Of a stretch of DNA of 64,000 bases, positions 1 through 6,877 are shown one piece after another. The stretch comes from Peribacillus frigoritolerans. GTDB lineage: Bacteria > Bacillota > Bacilli > Bacillales > DSM-1321. Both the position numbers and the translations under genes were made by a program. Numbering within the stretch: the stretch's first letter is position 1; the number at the start of each line of letters is the position of its first letter. The stretch is from positions 1,449,712 to 1,513,711 of the forward strand of contig NZ_KV440950.1 in the NCBI RefSeq assembly GCF_001636405.1, written 5' to 3'. The notes under the pieces were generated by a model. That model made no database searches. It saw only the letters and a list, made by a program, of their open reading frames with translations, and was not told the origin of the DNA.

Positions 1-246
1 GCATGTTTAATGGCTTTTTGTATGTCCTTTTTTATTTCATTCATATTAGTCTCAATAAATAGGGGGTATGATCATCTATTCTTATCTGCATGGTTAAAAA
101 CTTGGTCACAGGCTTTTACTTGTGCTTTCTTTGGAGCTTACTTCTTTCCGAGAGTCATACAACAAATAATGAGAAGAATTAATTTTGTAGAAAAACCGCT
201 CATGATTGAGAAGGATTTATTAGTGAGAGAAGAAGACAATGGATGA
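1..246 (+). CDS. DUF2798 family membrane protein (5' end outside window)
   Basis: The reading frame is open to the left edge, so the visible 78 residues from an internal ATG at 10 are probably not the whole protein. Two hydrophobic segments (roughly residues 1-15 and 33-46 counted from that ATG) with the pattern MAFCMSFFISF followed by a short polar linker resemble the small two-helix DUF2798 membrane family, whose members are about 75-85 residues. The C-terminus is charged and probably cytoplasmic. Function is unknown. A hairpin with a T-run follows about 40 bases after the stop, so this is probably the last gene of its transcript. Family assignment is by remembered resemblance. Confidence 0.6.
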   Translation, partial: ACLMAFCMSFFISFILVSINRGYDHLFLSAWLKTWSQAFTCAFFGAYFFPRVIQQIMRRINFVEKPLMIEKDLLVREEDNG

Positions 247-283
247 TGCCAGTAGATAATTAAAAGGATTTCCTGATTTTAGT

Positions 284-312
284 GCTGCCCAAATGATGGG
301 GAGCCTTTTTTG
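284..312 (+). terminator. Rho-independent terminator after the DUF2798 gene
   Basis: A GCTGCCC / GGGGAGC stem with one mismatch and a 7-base loop is followed by CTTTTTT. Apart from this hairpin the 145 bases between the two genes hold nothing I recognise. Confidence 0.55.
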
Positions 313-391
313 CGTTTCCCTGCAAAATTTCAAGATCATGCTACTTTCATCCTGTAAAAGTTTATATAGAGTGTGAAAGGGGGTGAGTGGC

Positions 392-610
392 ATGGCAAAG
401 CAGATTCCAGTTTCAAGTACGTTGCGGATCGATTTTGAGACAGGGTTAAATGAAAAAGGGGCTCTCGTTTTCAAGCGGAGGACCTTTTCGAACATCAAGG
501 TCGAGGCGACGGCGGATCAATTGTTTTCGACGGCTGTTGCAATCACAAGTGTGCAGAATTATCCAATGGGTGAAGTGACCAGGGTCGATATGTATTCATT
601 GATTGGCTAA
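392..610 (+). CDS. DUF1659 family small protein
   Basis: A 72-residue protein. The start at 392 is chosen because AAAGGGGGTGA lies just upstream at proper spacing; a GTG at 383 would overlap that site. The sequence (MAKQIPVSST, then GALVFKRRTFSNIK and a C-terminal VDMYSLIG) fits the DUF1659 family of short Bacillus proteins. It is the first of three small genes (DUF1659, DUF2922, YvrJ), an arrangement I recall as conserved in Bacillaceae. No signal peptide, membrane segment or catalytic motif is visible, and the function is unknown. Confidence 0.75.
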   Translation: MAKQIPVSSTLRIDFETGLNEKGALVFKRRTFSNIKVEATADQLFSTAVAITSVQNYPMGEVTRVDMYSLIG

Positions 611-653
611 ACGGTATTTGGAAAGATGCCGGAAGCGGGGGAGGTGATTGGAA

Positions 654-872
654 ATGGCTAAAGTACTGGAATTGATTTTCGTTACGGAGGAAGGCAAGTC
701 AGCGACGATTTCCGTTGATAATCCGAAGGAGCCGGTCGAAGTGAATACGATTAAACTGGCAATGGAAAAAATCATTGAGGGGAACGTGTTCGTTACATCT
801 TCAGGGGATTTCGTCGATTTGAAAGCGGCACGCCTTGTCGAGCGGAATGTCGAGGAAGTGGAACTCATCTAA
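654..872 (+). CDS. DUF2922 family small protein
   Basis: A 72-residue protein starting at ATG 654, seven bases after GGAGGTG; a TTG at 648 would sit inside that ribosome site. The text LELIFVTEEGKSATISVDNP and the C-terminal LVERNVEEVEL match the DUF2922 family, usually about 70-75 residues. It lies 43 bases after the DUF1659 gene and before a YvrJ-type gene, so the three are very probably co-transcribed. No function is assigned to the family to my knowledge, and nothing here suggests an enzyme. Confidence 0.8.
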   Translation: MAKVLELIFVTEEGKSATISVDNPKEPVEVNTIKLAMEKIIEGNVFVTSSGDFVDLKAARLVERNVEEVELI

Positions 873-913
873 GAACGGGTCTTGTTGGTCAACCTGGAAG
901 AGAGGTGGAAAAA

Positions 914-1069
914 GTGGATCAAATCCTGCCGTTTGTCAGTGATATTGGGTTCCCGATCATTGTTACCCTTTATTTGCTTCATAGGATTGAAACGAAATTG
1001 GATACTTTGAATGAAACCCTTGTGGAGCTGCCAGAACGCCTGCGAGAAGGGATTCCGAAGTCAGGTTAA
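914..1069 (+). CDS. YvrJ family small membrane protein
   Basis: A 51-residue protein with a GTG start at 914 behind AGAGGTGG. A single hydrophobic helix (DIGFPIIVTLYLLHRIE, about residues 9-25) is followed by an amphipathic, charged tail, the typical layout of YvrJ. It closes the DUF1659-DUF2922-YvrJ operon and is followed directly by a terminator. The role is unknown; the single helix with a charged C-terminus suggests a membrane-anchored accessory protein, which is inference only. Confidence 0.75.
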   Translation: MDQILPFVSDIGFPIIVTLYLLHRIETKLDTLNETLVELPERLREGIPKSG

Positions 1070-1081
1070 GGATAAGCGGGG

Positions 1082-1121
1082 AGCCTCGTGGGTGATAGCA
1101 TCCATGGGGCTTTTCCTTTTA
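1082..1121 (+). terminator. Terminator of the DUF1659-DUF2922-yvrJ operon
   Basis: A 13-bp stem with G-T wobbles (AGCCTCGTGGGTG pairing CATCCATGGGGCT) closes a 4-base loop and is followed by TTTTCCTTTT. Confidence 0.65.
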
Positions 1122-1147
1122 AAATGGAAAAGTTTTAATAGATTCTA

Positions 1148-1172
1148 GTTTTATATCAAAACTATCGGGTAT
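1148..1172 (+). promoter_or_regulatory. Sigma-B promoter of first KGG gene
   Basis: GTTTTA at 1148-1153 and GGGTAT at 1167-1172 are separated by 13 bases, very close to the Bacillus sigma-B consensus (GTTTAA, 13-15 bases, GGGTAT). KGG-repeat proteins such as GsiB are classic general-stress genes, so motif and gene agree. Confidence 0.75.
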
Positions 1173-1225
1173 ACATAAAACTGTAGCTAGTTCATCAAAA
1201 ATCCAAATAATAAGGAGGAGTTTTA

Positions 1226-1435
1226 ATGGCTAACAACAATGAAAAAATGAGCAGGGAAGAAGCTGGCCGCAAAGGCGGGGAAGCTACAGCAAAAAATCAT
1301 GATAAGGAATTTTTCCAAGAGATTGGTCAAAAAGGCGGAGAGGCCACTTCCGAAAATCATGATAAGGAATTCTATCAGGAAATCGGCAAAAAAGGCGGAG
1401 AGGCTAGAGCCGATCAACGTGATTCCGATGATTGA
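1226..1435 (+). CDS. KGG-repeat general stress protein, short copy
   Basis: A 69-residue, highly hydrophilic protein starting at ATG 1226 after AAGGAGGAG. It has three KGG units (RKGGEATAKNHDKEF, QKGGEATSENHDKEF, KKGGEARADQR), the pattern of GsiB-type glycine-rich, water-retaining stress proteins. It is a paralogue of the long copy at 1598: the first 19 residues and the upstream promoter block are nearly the same. It is shorter than the ancestral form because a GGA glycine codon has become TGA at 1433-1435; recognisable remains of one more KGG unit follow the stop. Expression is probably sigma-B dependent. Confidence 0.85.
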   Translation: MANNNEKMSREEAGRKGGEATAKNHDKEFFQEIGQKGGEATSENHDKEFYQEIGKKGGEARADQRDSDD

Positions 1436-1488
1436 AAAATGAGCAGGAAAAAGCAAGACTTAATGGCGGGAAAAAAAGCCGCCGCTAA
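1436..1488 (+). pseudogene. Relic of the final KGG unit of the short copy
   Basis: Aligned with the last 60 bases of the long copy (2168-2224), this stretch keeps AAAATGAGCAGG, GGCGGGAAAAAA and the terminal AGCCGCCGCTAA, but is cut off by the TGA at 1433-1435 and carries a one-base deletion in the GAAGAAGC region. It is a recently lost C-terminal end, not an independent gene. Confidence 0.7.
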
Positions 1489-1519
1489 AAAAACGATCTA
1501 AAGTTTATAGCTGAATCTA

Positions 1520-1544
1520 GTTTTATGGCTGTTCAAGCGGGTAC
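1520..1544 (+). promoter_or_regulatory. Sigma-B promoter of second KGG gene
   Basis: GTTTTA at 1520-1525 and GGGTAC at 1539-1544 with a 13-base spacer, the same geometry as the promoter of the first copy. Flanking bases (TCTAG before, GTAGCTAGT after) are shared with the first, so promoter and gene were duplicated together. Confidence 0.72.
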
Positions 1545-1597
1545 ATGACATATGTAGCTAGTACATGGAAAATCCAAATAATAAGGAGGAATTTTTA

Positions 1598-2224
1598 ATG
1601 GCTAACAACAATGAGAAAATGAGTCGTGAAGAAGCAGGACGTAAAGGTGGAGAAACAACAGCGAAAAATCATGATAAGGAATTCTATCAAGAGATTGGCC
1701 AAAAAGGCGGAGAAGCCACTTCCGAAAATCATGATAAGGAATTCTATCAAGAGATTGGCCAAAAAGGCGGAGAAGCCACGTCCAAAAATCATGATAAGGA
1801 ATTTTATCAAGAGATTGGCCAAAAAGGCGGAGAAGCCACTTCCGAAAATCATGATAAGGAATTCTATCAAGAGATTGGCCAAAAAGGCGGAGAAGCCACT
1901 TCCGAAAATCATGATAAGGAATTTTATCAAGAGATTGGCCAAAAAGGCGGAGAAGCAACCTCCGAAAATCATGATAAGGAATTCTATCAAGAAATTGGCC
2001 AAAAAGGCGGAGAAGCCACTTCCGAAAATCATGATAAGGAATTCTATCAAGAGATTGGTAAAAAAGGCGGAGAAGCCACTTCCGAAAGTCATGGCAAGGA
2101 ATTCTATCAGGAAATCGGCGAAAAAGGCGGAGAAGCACGGGGCAATCAACGTGATGATTCCGATGATGGAAAAATGAGCCGTGAAGAAGCAGGACGCAAA
2201 GGCGGGGAAAAAAGCCGCCGTTAA
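1598..2224 (+). CDS. KGG-repeat general stress protein, long copy
   Basis: A 208-residue protein with ATG at 1598 seven bases after AAGGAGGA; an in-frame ATG at 1565 lies upstream of that site and is unlikely. After MANNNEKMSREEAGRKGG come eight 20-residue units of the form KNHDKEFYQEIGQKGGEATSE and a C-terminal EEAGRKGGEKSRR. Strong hydrophilicity and repeat structure match GsiB-like desiccation and general stress proteins, though GsiB itself is nearer 120 residues, so the repeat has expanded here. It lies behind its own sigma-B promoter and before a strong terminator. Long open frames in other phases and on the other strand are by-products of the 60-bp period. Confidence 0.88.
   Translation: MANNNEKMSREEAGRKGGETTAKNHDKEFYQEIGQKGGEATSENHDKEFYQEIGQKGGEATSKNHDKEFYQEIGQKGGEATSENHDKEFYQEIGQKGGEATSENHDKEFYQEIGQKGGEATSENHDKEFYQEIGQKGGEATSENHDKEFYQEIGKKGGEATSESHGKEFYQEIGEKGGEARGNQRDDSDDGKMSREEAGRKGGEKSRR
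1665..2144 (+). repeat. Eight tandem 60-bp coding repeats
   Basis: Eight 60-bp units, most differing at only a few bases, encode the 20-residue KGG unit. The last two have diverged (AGTCATGGC, GAAATCGGCG). This near-identity makes copy-number change by slippage or recombination likely. Confidence 0.9.
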
Positions 2225-2252
2225 AATTTAATCCAGTGAAACTTATAAATGA

Positions 2253-2283
2253 CCGAGGGAGAAAACATTCCCTCGGTTTTTTT
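2253..2283 (+). terminator. Terminator of the KGG stress gene
   Basis: Perfect CCGAGGGA / TCCCTCGG stem with an 8-base loop followed by TTTTTTTA. Confidence 0.85.
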
Positions 2284-2368
2284 ATGCCAGCACAGCACAT
2301 CGCAAAGTGTGCTCAGGGATTAAAGTGGGTAAAGAATAACACCTAGAAAAGAAGAGGTGATGAAGAAG

Positions 2369-3709
2369 TTGATTGCCCATTATTCATTTCCCCGTTTAAA
2401 AGTAGGCGGAGTTACATTCACTGCACGGCATTCATTGCTTGCTCTTGGTCTTGGGGGAATTGCTTATCTGGTTTCCAACAAGAGGAGGAAGCATCAAGCG
2501 GTATTCAAAACGGCTTCATTGATGTGCAAAATTGAACGGAAAAAGGATTCCATCAAGCTTATTTGGCCTGATGAAGGTGGTTACTATCGGGTATTCAGGG
2601 GGCGAGAGCTGATTTACAGCGGTTCGGAGCCGAAGATGGCAGATCGGGACCTTACTCCAGGAACCATCTATACGTACACGATAGATAGCTTGAATGAAAA
2701 AGAACAGGCAGTGAACAGGATGAAAATACAGACATCAACGACCACCGAAAATAAAAAAGAGGATAATATCCTTTTGGATTTGGTATTCACGACAATTGTC
2801 GCAAAAGGCCAAGCCAGCCTGGAATGGGAGCCCATCAAGGGAATAAAAGAATATACGATTTATCGAAACGGCGTGGATATTGGGAAAGTGAGCGGATGTT
2901 CCTTCAACGATCGGAGTATTAGTGAAGATCAGGAATACACATATACCATTAAAGCGAAGCGGCCCCTTCCGCGCTCGGAGCAGGAGTCCTTTGCCGTGAA
3001 ATCCCTTGTAGCGAGTATTGTCGGAGCCGTAAAAAAAGGTTCATCCCAAGCAAAGGCGGCGATCGAGGAAATAACGAATACTAAAAAAATAGGACCTGTA
3101 AAACAGCTTTTGCAGTCAGTTGAAAACGAAGTGGATGGTAAAAGGAAAAGAAATTGGCAGCTGCGCTATTCCACTTTTTTACCTGAAGAGTGGCTGAAAA
3201 ACCCCAATCTGGCCTCAAAGGTTCCCTATTTTAAAGGAGACAACCGCGGGTTTGATCCTGAATCATCACGTTTCCGGACCAGGGTCGATGTGTTCATTCA
3301 CGAAAAGGAAAGGGAAGCCGAGATTGAATTTTCCAAAGCGGTCGGGAAAAGTGAGGCTTACAACCATGATGGGGATTTCCTTGAGGAGGGAGTGGCCTCG
3401 GATGAAGGTGTTATAGTGAAGCGCGTATTATCCAATCATGAGAAAACGACAATCCAGCTGACACACTCTGTAGGCAATCCGATCATCATTTCACCTGCCG
3501 TGGATTATAAAGTGATCGGGACCTTTTACCGAAATGGTGAAATCAATATCGCCGGCTATCATGATCAGGCCCCGCATCACGAAGTCTACCTAAAGGAGGC
3601 AGACGACCAAAACTGGGAAGCGCTGCACCTTGCGGAAAACAAAGGGCTCGAAATGATGGCGCACCCTACGGCCAATCATTTATGGAGATACTCCACATTC
3701 ACACAATGA
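2369..3709 (+). CDS. DUF3238 domain protein with fibronectin-like repeats
   Basis: About 447 residues. I prefer the TTG at 2369 because AGAGGTGAT (2354-2362) is a strong ribosome site that would overlap the alternative starts at 2357 (GTG) and 2360 (ATG). A short hydrophobic segment near residues 20-35 may anchor the protein. Two fibronectin-III-like modules follow (about 45-130 and 135-210, with YTIYRNG and YTYTI strands), then a linker and a C-terminal domain with WQLRYSTFLPEEW, YFKGDNRGFDP, HSVGNPIIISPAVDY and GYHDQAPHHEVYL, the hallmark pattern of DUF3238. Biochemical role unknown; surface or envelope association is plausible from the fibronectin-like modules. Confidence 0.7.
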   Translation: MIAHYSFPRLKVGGVTFTARHSLLALGLGGIAYLVSNKRRKHQAVFKTASLMCKIERKKDSIKLIWPDEGGYYRVFRGRELIYSGSEPKMADRDLTPGTIYTYTIDSLNEKEQAVNRMKIQTSTTTENKKEDNILLDLVFTTIVAKGQASLEWEPIKGIKEYTIYRNGVDIGKVSGCSFNDRSISEDQEYTYTIKAKRPLPRSEQESFAVKSLVASIVGAVKKGSSQAKAAIEEITNTKKIGPVKQLLQSVENEVDGKRKRNWQLRYSTFLPEEWLKNPNLASKVPYFKGDNRGFDPESSRFRTRVDVFIHEKEREAEIEFSKAVGKSEAYNHDGDFLEEGVASDEGVIVKRVLSNHEKTTIQLTHSVGNPIIISPAVDYKVIGTFYRNGEINIAGYHDQAPHHEVYLKEADDQNWEALHLAENKGLEMMAHPTANHLWRYSTFTQ

Positions 3710-3712
3710 AAA

Positions 3713-3748
3713 GACGAAAAGCCAAGAGCGCTTATCGTCCTTTTTTTT
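3713..3748 (+). terminator. Terminator after the DUF3238 gene
   Basis: GACGAAAAGC pairs with GCTTATCGTC (one mismatch) and is followed by CTTTTTTTT. Confidence 0.7.
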
Positions 3749-3780
3749 GAGGTCAATGGCAATCCAACCACTACATTTTC

Positions 3781-4173
3781 TTATAAAAACCGCTTTCGAA
3801 CACTTGGCGACGGCAGCATACAGCTTTCTTCTTTCTTTCCGAACCATTTATAACGGTTCCTGGCAATGAAATCATAAACGAAGTTCCGGATGAAGCTTGG
3901 GACGATGCTGAAACCATAAAGCAATTTCCATGCCCCTTGTAAGCGGCGGCAAATCCTTAAGGCTGCAGACGATTTATAGTAGGCTTTATCCTTTTCGATC
4001 AGCACCATGCTATCTATATCTGCAGGAACATCATACTTCTTCAGCAACTCTTGTCCTGCCTCACTTTGAAGCGAAGCGTAATGAAAAAGCCCCTGCGGAT
4101 CCCGCTTGATAATGAACTGGACACTCGAATCGCAAAAGTTGCATTCACCATCAAACAAAATGACCGGATTCAT
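3781..4173 (-). CDS. DCC-family thiol-disulfide oxidoreductase (DUF393, YuxK-like)
   Basis: 130 residues starting at ATG 4173, seven bases after GGAGGA; an ATG at 4179 is too close to that site. The N-terminus MNPVILFDGECNFC carries the DCC signature and a CxxC pair (C11, C14). The rest (FIIKRDPQG, ASLQSEAGQ, YYKSSAALRI, YDFIARNRYKWFG) matches the family end to end at its usual size. Members are predicted cytosolic thiol oxidoreductases; the physiological substrate is not known. It is transcribed towards the DUF3238 gene and stands alone. Confidence 0.85.
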   Translation of the reverse strand: MNPVILFDGECNFCDSSVQFIIKRDPQGLFHYASLQSEAGQELLKKYDVPADIDSMVLIEKDKAYYKSSAALRICRRLQGAWKLLYGFSIVPSFIRNFVYDFIARNRYKWFGKKEESCMLPSPSVRKRFL

Positions 4174-4436
4174 GAACATTCCTCCTATAGAGAGACGTTA
4201 TCAAACTCATGCTTATATAATACACTACCCGTTTTGAAAAGGCGAAAACGTCTGGAACTGCCTGGAGTTTTGATGATGAAGGGATTGTCGTTCCGTCAGG
4301 TCACTAAGGAGTACGTAAGCCAATAAGCGGGTGGACCCATGATATAGGCAGTTTTTTGACTGTTATCAAACTGTTATTTTCCATTAACTAAACTGTAAAC
4401 AAGCTGTGATATGGTAGATACTCCAATGAAGTTCCA

Positions 4437-4477
4437 AGCCGGCAATCCTATAGTAGAGGAACGCCGGCTTTTTCATT
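4437..4477 (+). terminator. Hairpin terminator upstream of the acyltransferase
   Basis: AGCCGGC / GCCGGCT stem with a 20-base interior followed by TTTTTC. No gene on this strand lies in the 260 bases before it, so it ends a short untranslated transcript or acts as an attenuator for the acyltransferase 60 bases downstream. A weak promoter-like TTAACT-17-TGATAT lies about 50 bases upstream. The rest of 4174-4436 holds nothing recognisable. Confidence 0.6.
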
Positions 4478-4538
4478 CAAACCATAAATGAGGATTAGAA
4501 AATATAACTGCCAGTTTCTTTATAGGGGGGAAGATTTC

Positions 4539-5510
4539 ATGAAACGTGATCCGTATTTTGACAATGCGAAAGCTGTCTTAATCGTACTAGTTGTTTTGGG
4601 GCACACATTAGCTAGAATGGTGGAAGAAAACCAATGGATTTTAACTATTTATCTGTTCATCTTTTCATTCCATATGCCAGCTTTTATTTTAGTATCCGGT
4701 TATTTTTCCAGAAAGATAAAAAGTAAAAAGGACCTCTGGGGGCTCATTAAGAAAATATTAATTCCCTATGTAATATTCCAGGTGATATATACCTTCTATT
4801 ATCGGAAGGTATTTGATGAACCAATAGACTTCACAATATTGACTCCAAGATGGGCTTTATGGTTCTTAATAAGCTTATTCTGCTGGAATATATTACTGTT
4901 TATATTTTCCTCCAGGAAATATGGGATCGTCCTTTCAATCATTGTCTCTCTAATAATCGGTTACTTTGGTGAAGTGAATGAATGGTTAAGTTTGTCGAGG
5001 ACCTTCTTTTTCTTTCCTTTCTTTTTAATTGGTCATTTTTTAGAAAAAAATCATTTTGAATGGGTTAAAAAGAAAAGTAATGCCCTGATCGGCTGGGCTG
5101 TACTAGGGTTGATCTTCACCGGTATTTATTTCTATGGGGAAATGAGTTGGAGGGAATGGTTTTATGGCCGCTTAGGTTATCAGGAATTAATGGAAGGCTC
5201 CATTGCCCTCGGTTTTATATATAAGTTACTCGTTTATTTAATTATGGGAGCAGCAACTTACTGTTTTTTATGTATAGTTCCTAAAAAACAAACGTTTTTT
5301 ACTGAAATAGGATCCATTACATTAGGTATTTATCTTTTTCATATGTTTTTCCTGGAATATGTTTACAACTCATTTATTTATGATTGGATCAAAGAAAGTG
5401 GCCAATACTATGTTTTATTAGTCATACCTGTAACCATAATATTTATATTATCAAGAAAACCGATAGTAAAAGTGGAATGTGCGTTAATAGGAATGAAAAT
5501 GAAAACATAA
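4539..5510 (+). CDS. Membrane acyltransferase family 3 (fucose 4-O-acetylase-like)
   Basis: 323 residues from ATG 4539 behind ATAGGGGGGAAG; an earlier in-frame start at 4488 lacks a ribosome site. The N-terminus RDPYFDNAKAVLIVLVVLGH contains the D-N-x-K and conserved His of acyltransferase-3 proteins, followed by about ten hydrophobic helices (FSFHMPAFILVSGYF near residue 45, RWALWFLISLFCW near 108). Such enzymes O-acetylate cell-surface sugars or related groups at the membrane. The acceptor cannot be read from the sequence and no polysaccharide genes are nearby. The gene seems monocistronic and its 3' flank has been colonised by repeats. Confidence 0.8.
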   Translation: MKRDPYFDNAKAVLIVLVVLGHTLARMVEENQWILTIYLFIFSFHMPAFILVSGYFSRKIKSKKDLWGLIKKILIPYVIFQVIYTFYYRKVFDEPIDFTILTPRWALWFLISLFCWNILLFIFSSRKYGIVLSIIVSLIIGYFGEVNEWLSLSRTFFFFPFFLIGHFLEKNHFEWVKKKSNALIGWAVLGLIFTGIYFYGEMSWREWFYGRLGYQELMEGSIALGFIYKLLVYLIMGAATYCFLCIVPKKQTFFTEIGSITLGIYLFHMFFLEYVYNSFIYDWIKESGQYYVLLVIPVTIIFILSRKPIVKVECALIGMKMKT

Positions 5511-5524
5511 CAGAATTTTAACAC

Positions 5525-5754
5525 TGTAGACAAACTCGATGAAAACAAGTTTGCTCAATTTTCATTTAGGTTTATTAAACCTGGAACGTCGATTGGAACG
5601 TAGGGTACTCGCTTTCCGCGGGCGGTCGGGGAGCCTCCTCGTCGCTTTGCGCCTGTGGGGTCTCCCCTCGACGCGCTTTTCCCGCAGGAGTCTCGCACCT
5701 TCCGTTCCAATCAACTCTGTTTTGAAATTTAGATAAGCCCCTTTTTGTCTTCAG
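5525..5754 (+). repeat. Family A repeat, copy A1
   Basis: GC-rich structured unit in AT-rich surroundings. The core runs from GATTGGAACG through CTCGCTTTCCGCGGGCGGTC, GGAGCCTCCTCG, GGGGTCTCCC and CCCGCAGGAGTCTCG to CGTTCCAATCAAC. The two ends are inverted copies, and TGTAGACAAA / TTTGTCTTCAG form a partly inverted outer pair. No credible gene inside. Confidence 0.85.
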
Positions 5755-5773
5755 TTTTTATAAGGGTTCATAA

Positions 5774-5950
5774 AACATGGAACGTCCATTTCCACTTCAG
5801 GTACTCGCTTTCCGCGGGCGGTCGGGGAGCCTCCTCGTCGCTTTTGCGCCTGTGGGGTCTCCCCTCGACGCGCTTTTCCCGCAGGAGTCTCGCACCTTTC
5901 GTTCCAATAGACTTTGTGTTGAAATTTAGATAAGCCCCTTTTGTCTTCAG
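5774..5950 (+). repeat. Family A repeat, copy A2
   Basis: Direct repeat of A1 about 190 bases further on, nearly identical across the core (GGGCGGTCGGGGAGCCTCCT) and the right flank ending TTTTGTCTTCAG. The left end is diverged (GTCCATTTCCACTTCAGG). Confidence 0.85.
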
Positions 5951-5970
5951 TTTTTATAAGGGTTTATTAA

Positions 5971-6118
5971 ACCTGGAACGTCGATTGGAACGTAGGGTAC
6001 TCGCTTTCCGCGGGCGGTCAGGGAGCCTCCTCGGCGCGCCTGCGGGGTCTCCCTTGCCACGCTTTTCCTGCAGGAGTCTCGAACACCCGCTCCAATCAAC
6101 TTTGTGTTTTAAAAGAAA
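5971..6118 (+). repeat. Family A repeat, copy A3
   Basis: Third copy in the same orientation. Its left end is identical to A1 (ACCTGGAACGTCGATTGG), the middle is shortened to GGCGCGCCTGCGGGG, and the right end is GCTCCAATCAAC. Confidence 0.85.
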
Positions 6119-6340
6119 AAACTGCTGGCTGGTCTTATTCCAAACCCTATTTAAGACAAGGTTATCCTTCATGTTTTTTTCCTGTAATCCTTAATGGATG
6201 GAAGAAATATGCGACACTCCTGCCGAAAAACTGGCTAGCCGAGACCCCGGAGACGCTTGCGTCGAGGAGGCTTGGCAGGCAGTCGGCGGAAAGGGAGCGG
6301 ATTTCTGAAATCAACTGGAACGTTTGTTAAGAAGAAACTG
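6119..6340 (+). repeat. Family B repeat, copy B1
   Basis: Unit of about 212 bases: an AT-rich leader (TTTAAGACAAGGTTATCC), GATGGAAGAAATATGCGACA, CTCCTGCCG, GAGACCCCGGAGACGC, CGAGGAGGCTTGGCAG, GTCGGCGGAAAGGGAGCGGA and AATCAACTGGAACG. The block order equals the reverse complement of family A. Confidence 0.8.
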
Positions 6341-6560
6341 TAGGCTGGACACATTCCAAACCATGTTTAAGACAAAGTTATCCTTCATATTTTTTTACTG
6401 AAATCCTTAATGGATGGAAGAAATATGCGACACTCCTGCCGATTAACTGGCTAGCCGAGCCCCCACAGACGCTTGCGTCGAGGGGGCTTGGCAGACAGTC
6501 GGCGGAAAGGGAGCGGATTTCTGAAATCAACTGGAATTTTTAAAAGAAAAAACTGCAGTC
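6341..6560 (+). repeat. Family B repeat, copy B2
   Basis: Direct tandem copy of B1 with a 212-base period. Leader, core and TTTCTGAAATCAACTGG end are conserved; the main differences are GAGCCCCCACAGACGC and CGAGGGGGCTTGGCAG. Confidence 0.8.
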
Positions 6561-6596
6561 AAACTCGCTTTTCTTAGAGTTTCTCTACAGCCAGAG

Positions 6597-6620
6597 CCCT
6601 TCCGTTTGAAGGGTTTTTTC
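6597..6620 (+). terminator. Terminator stranded behind the repeat cluster
   Basis: CCCTTC / GAAGGG with a 5-base loop and TTTTTT. The nearest upstream gene on this strand is the acyltransferase, over 1 kb away, so this may be its original terminator displaced by repeat insertion. The region 6620-6877 has only a perfect inverted repeat at 6695-6714 (AAAAGGGTT/AACCCTTTT) and no gene. Confidence 0.6.
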
Positions 6621-6877
6621 ATGAAAAGAAATTTCCAGATATTTAGTGATCTACAAAAAATTTCATTTAATGAGGGTTAAATGGAGGCTCCACTAAAAGG
6701 GTTACAACCCTTTTAAAGTTATTCCAGGAAAGAAAATGAAGGCGATTACCCGAAATGTTTCCAAAATTATTAAGGGGTAATTACTTTTGTATTTCACTTT
6801 CAATAAATCAACTCTAAACGTCCAAATTTATTTTATTATGACTATATAAGATTTAACTATCATCAAAGGAGCGGCAT

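Noticed and set aside
1595..2300. Long open frames of 180-230 codons on the other strand and in another phase across the KGG repeats
   Set aside because: A 60-bp period keeps every frame open once one unit lacks stops; no ribosome sites, and the products are simple repeats. The GsiB-like frame has promoter, ribosome site and family match.
5525..6194. Small open frames inside repeats A and B (about 60-70 codons)
   Set aside because: The same translated words recur in each repeat copy, without ribosome sites; they follow from the GC-rich core.
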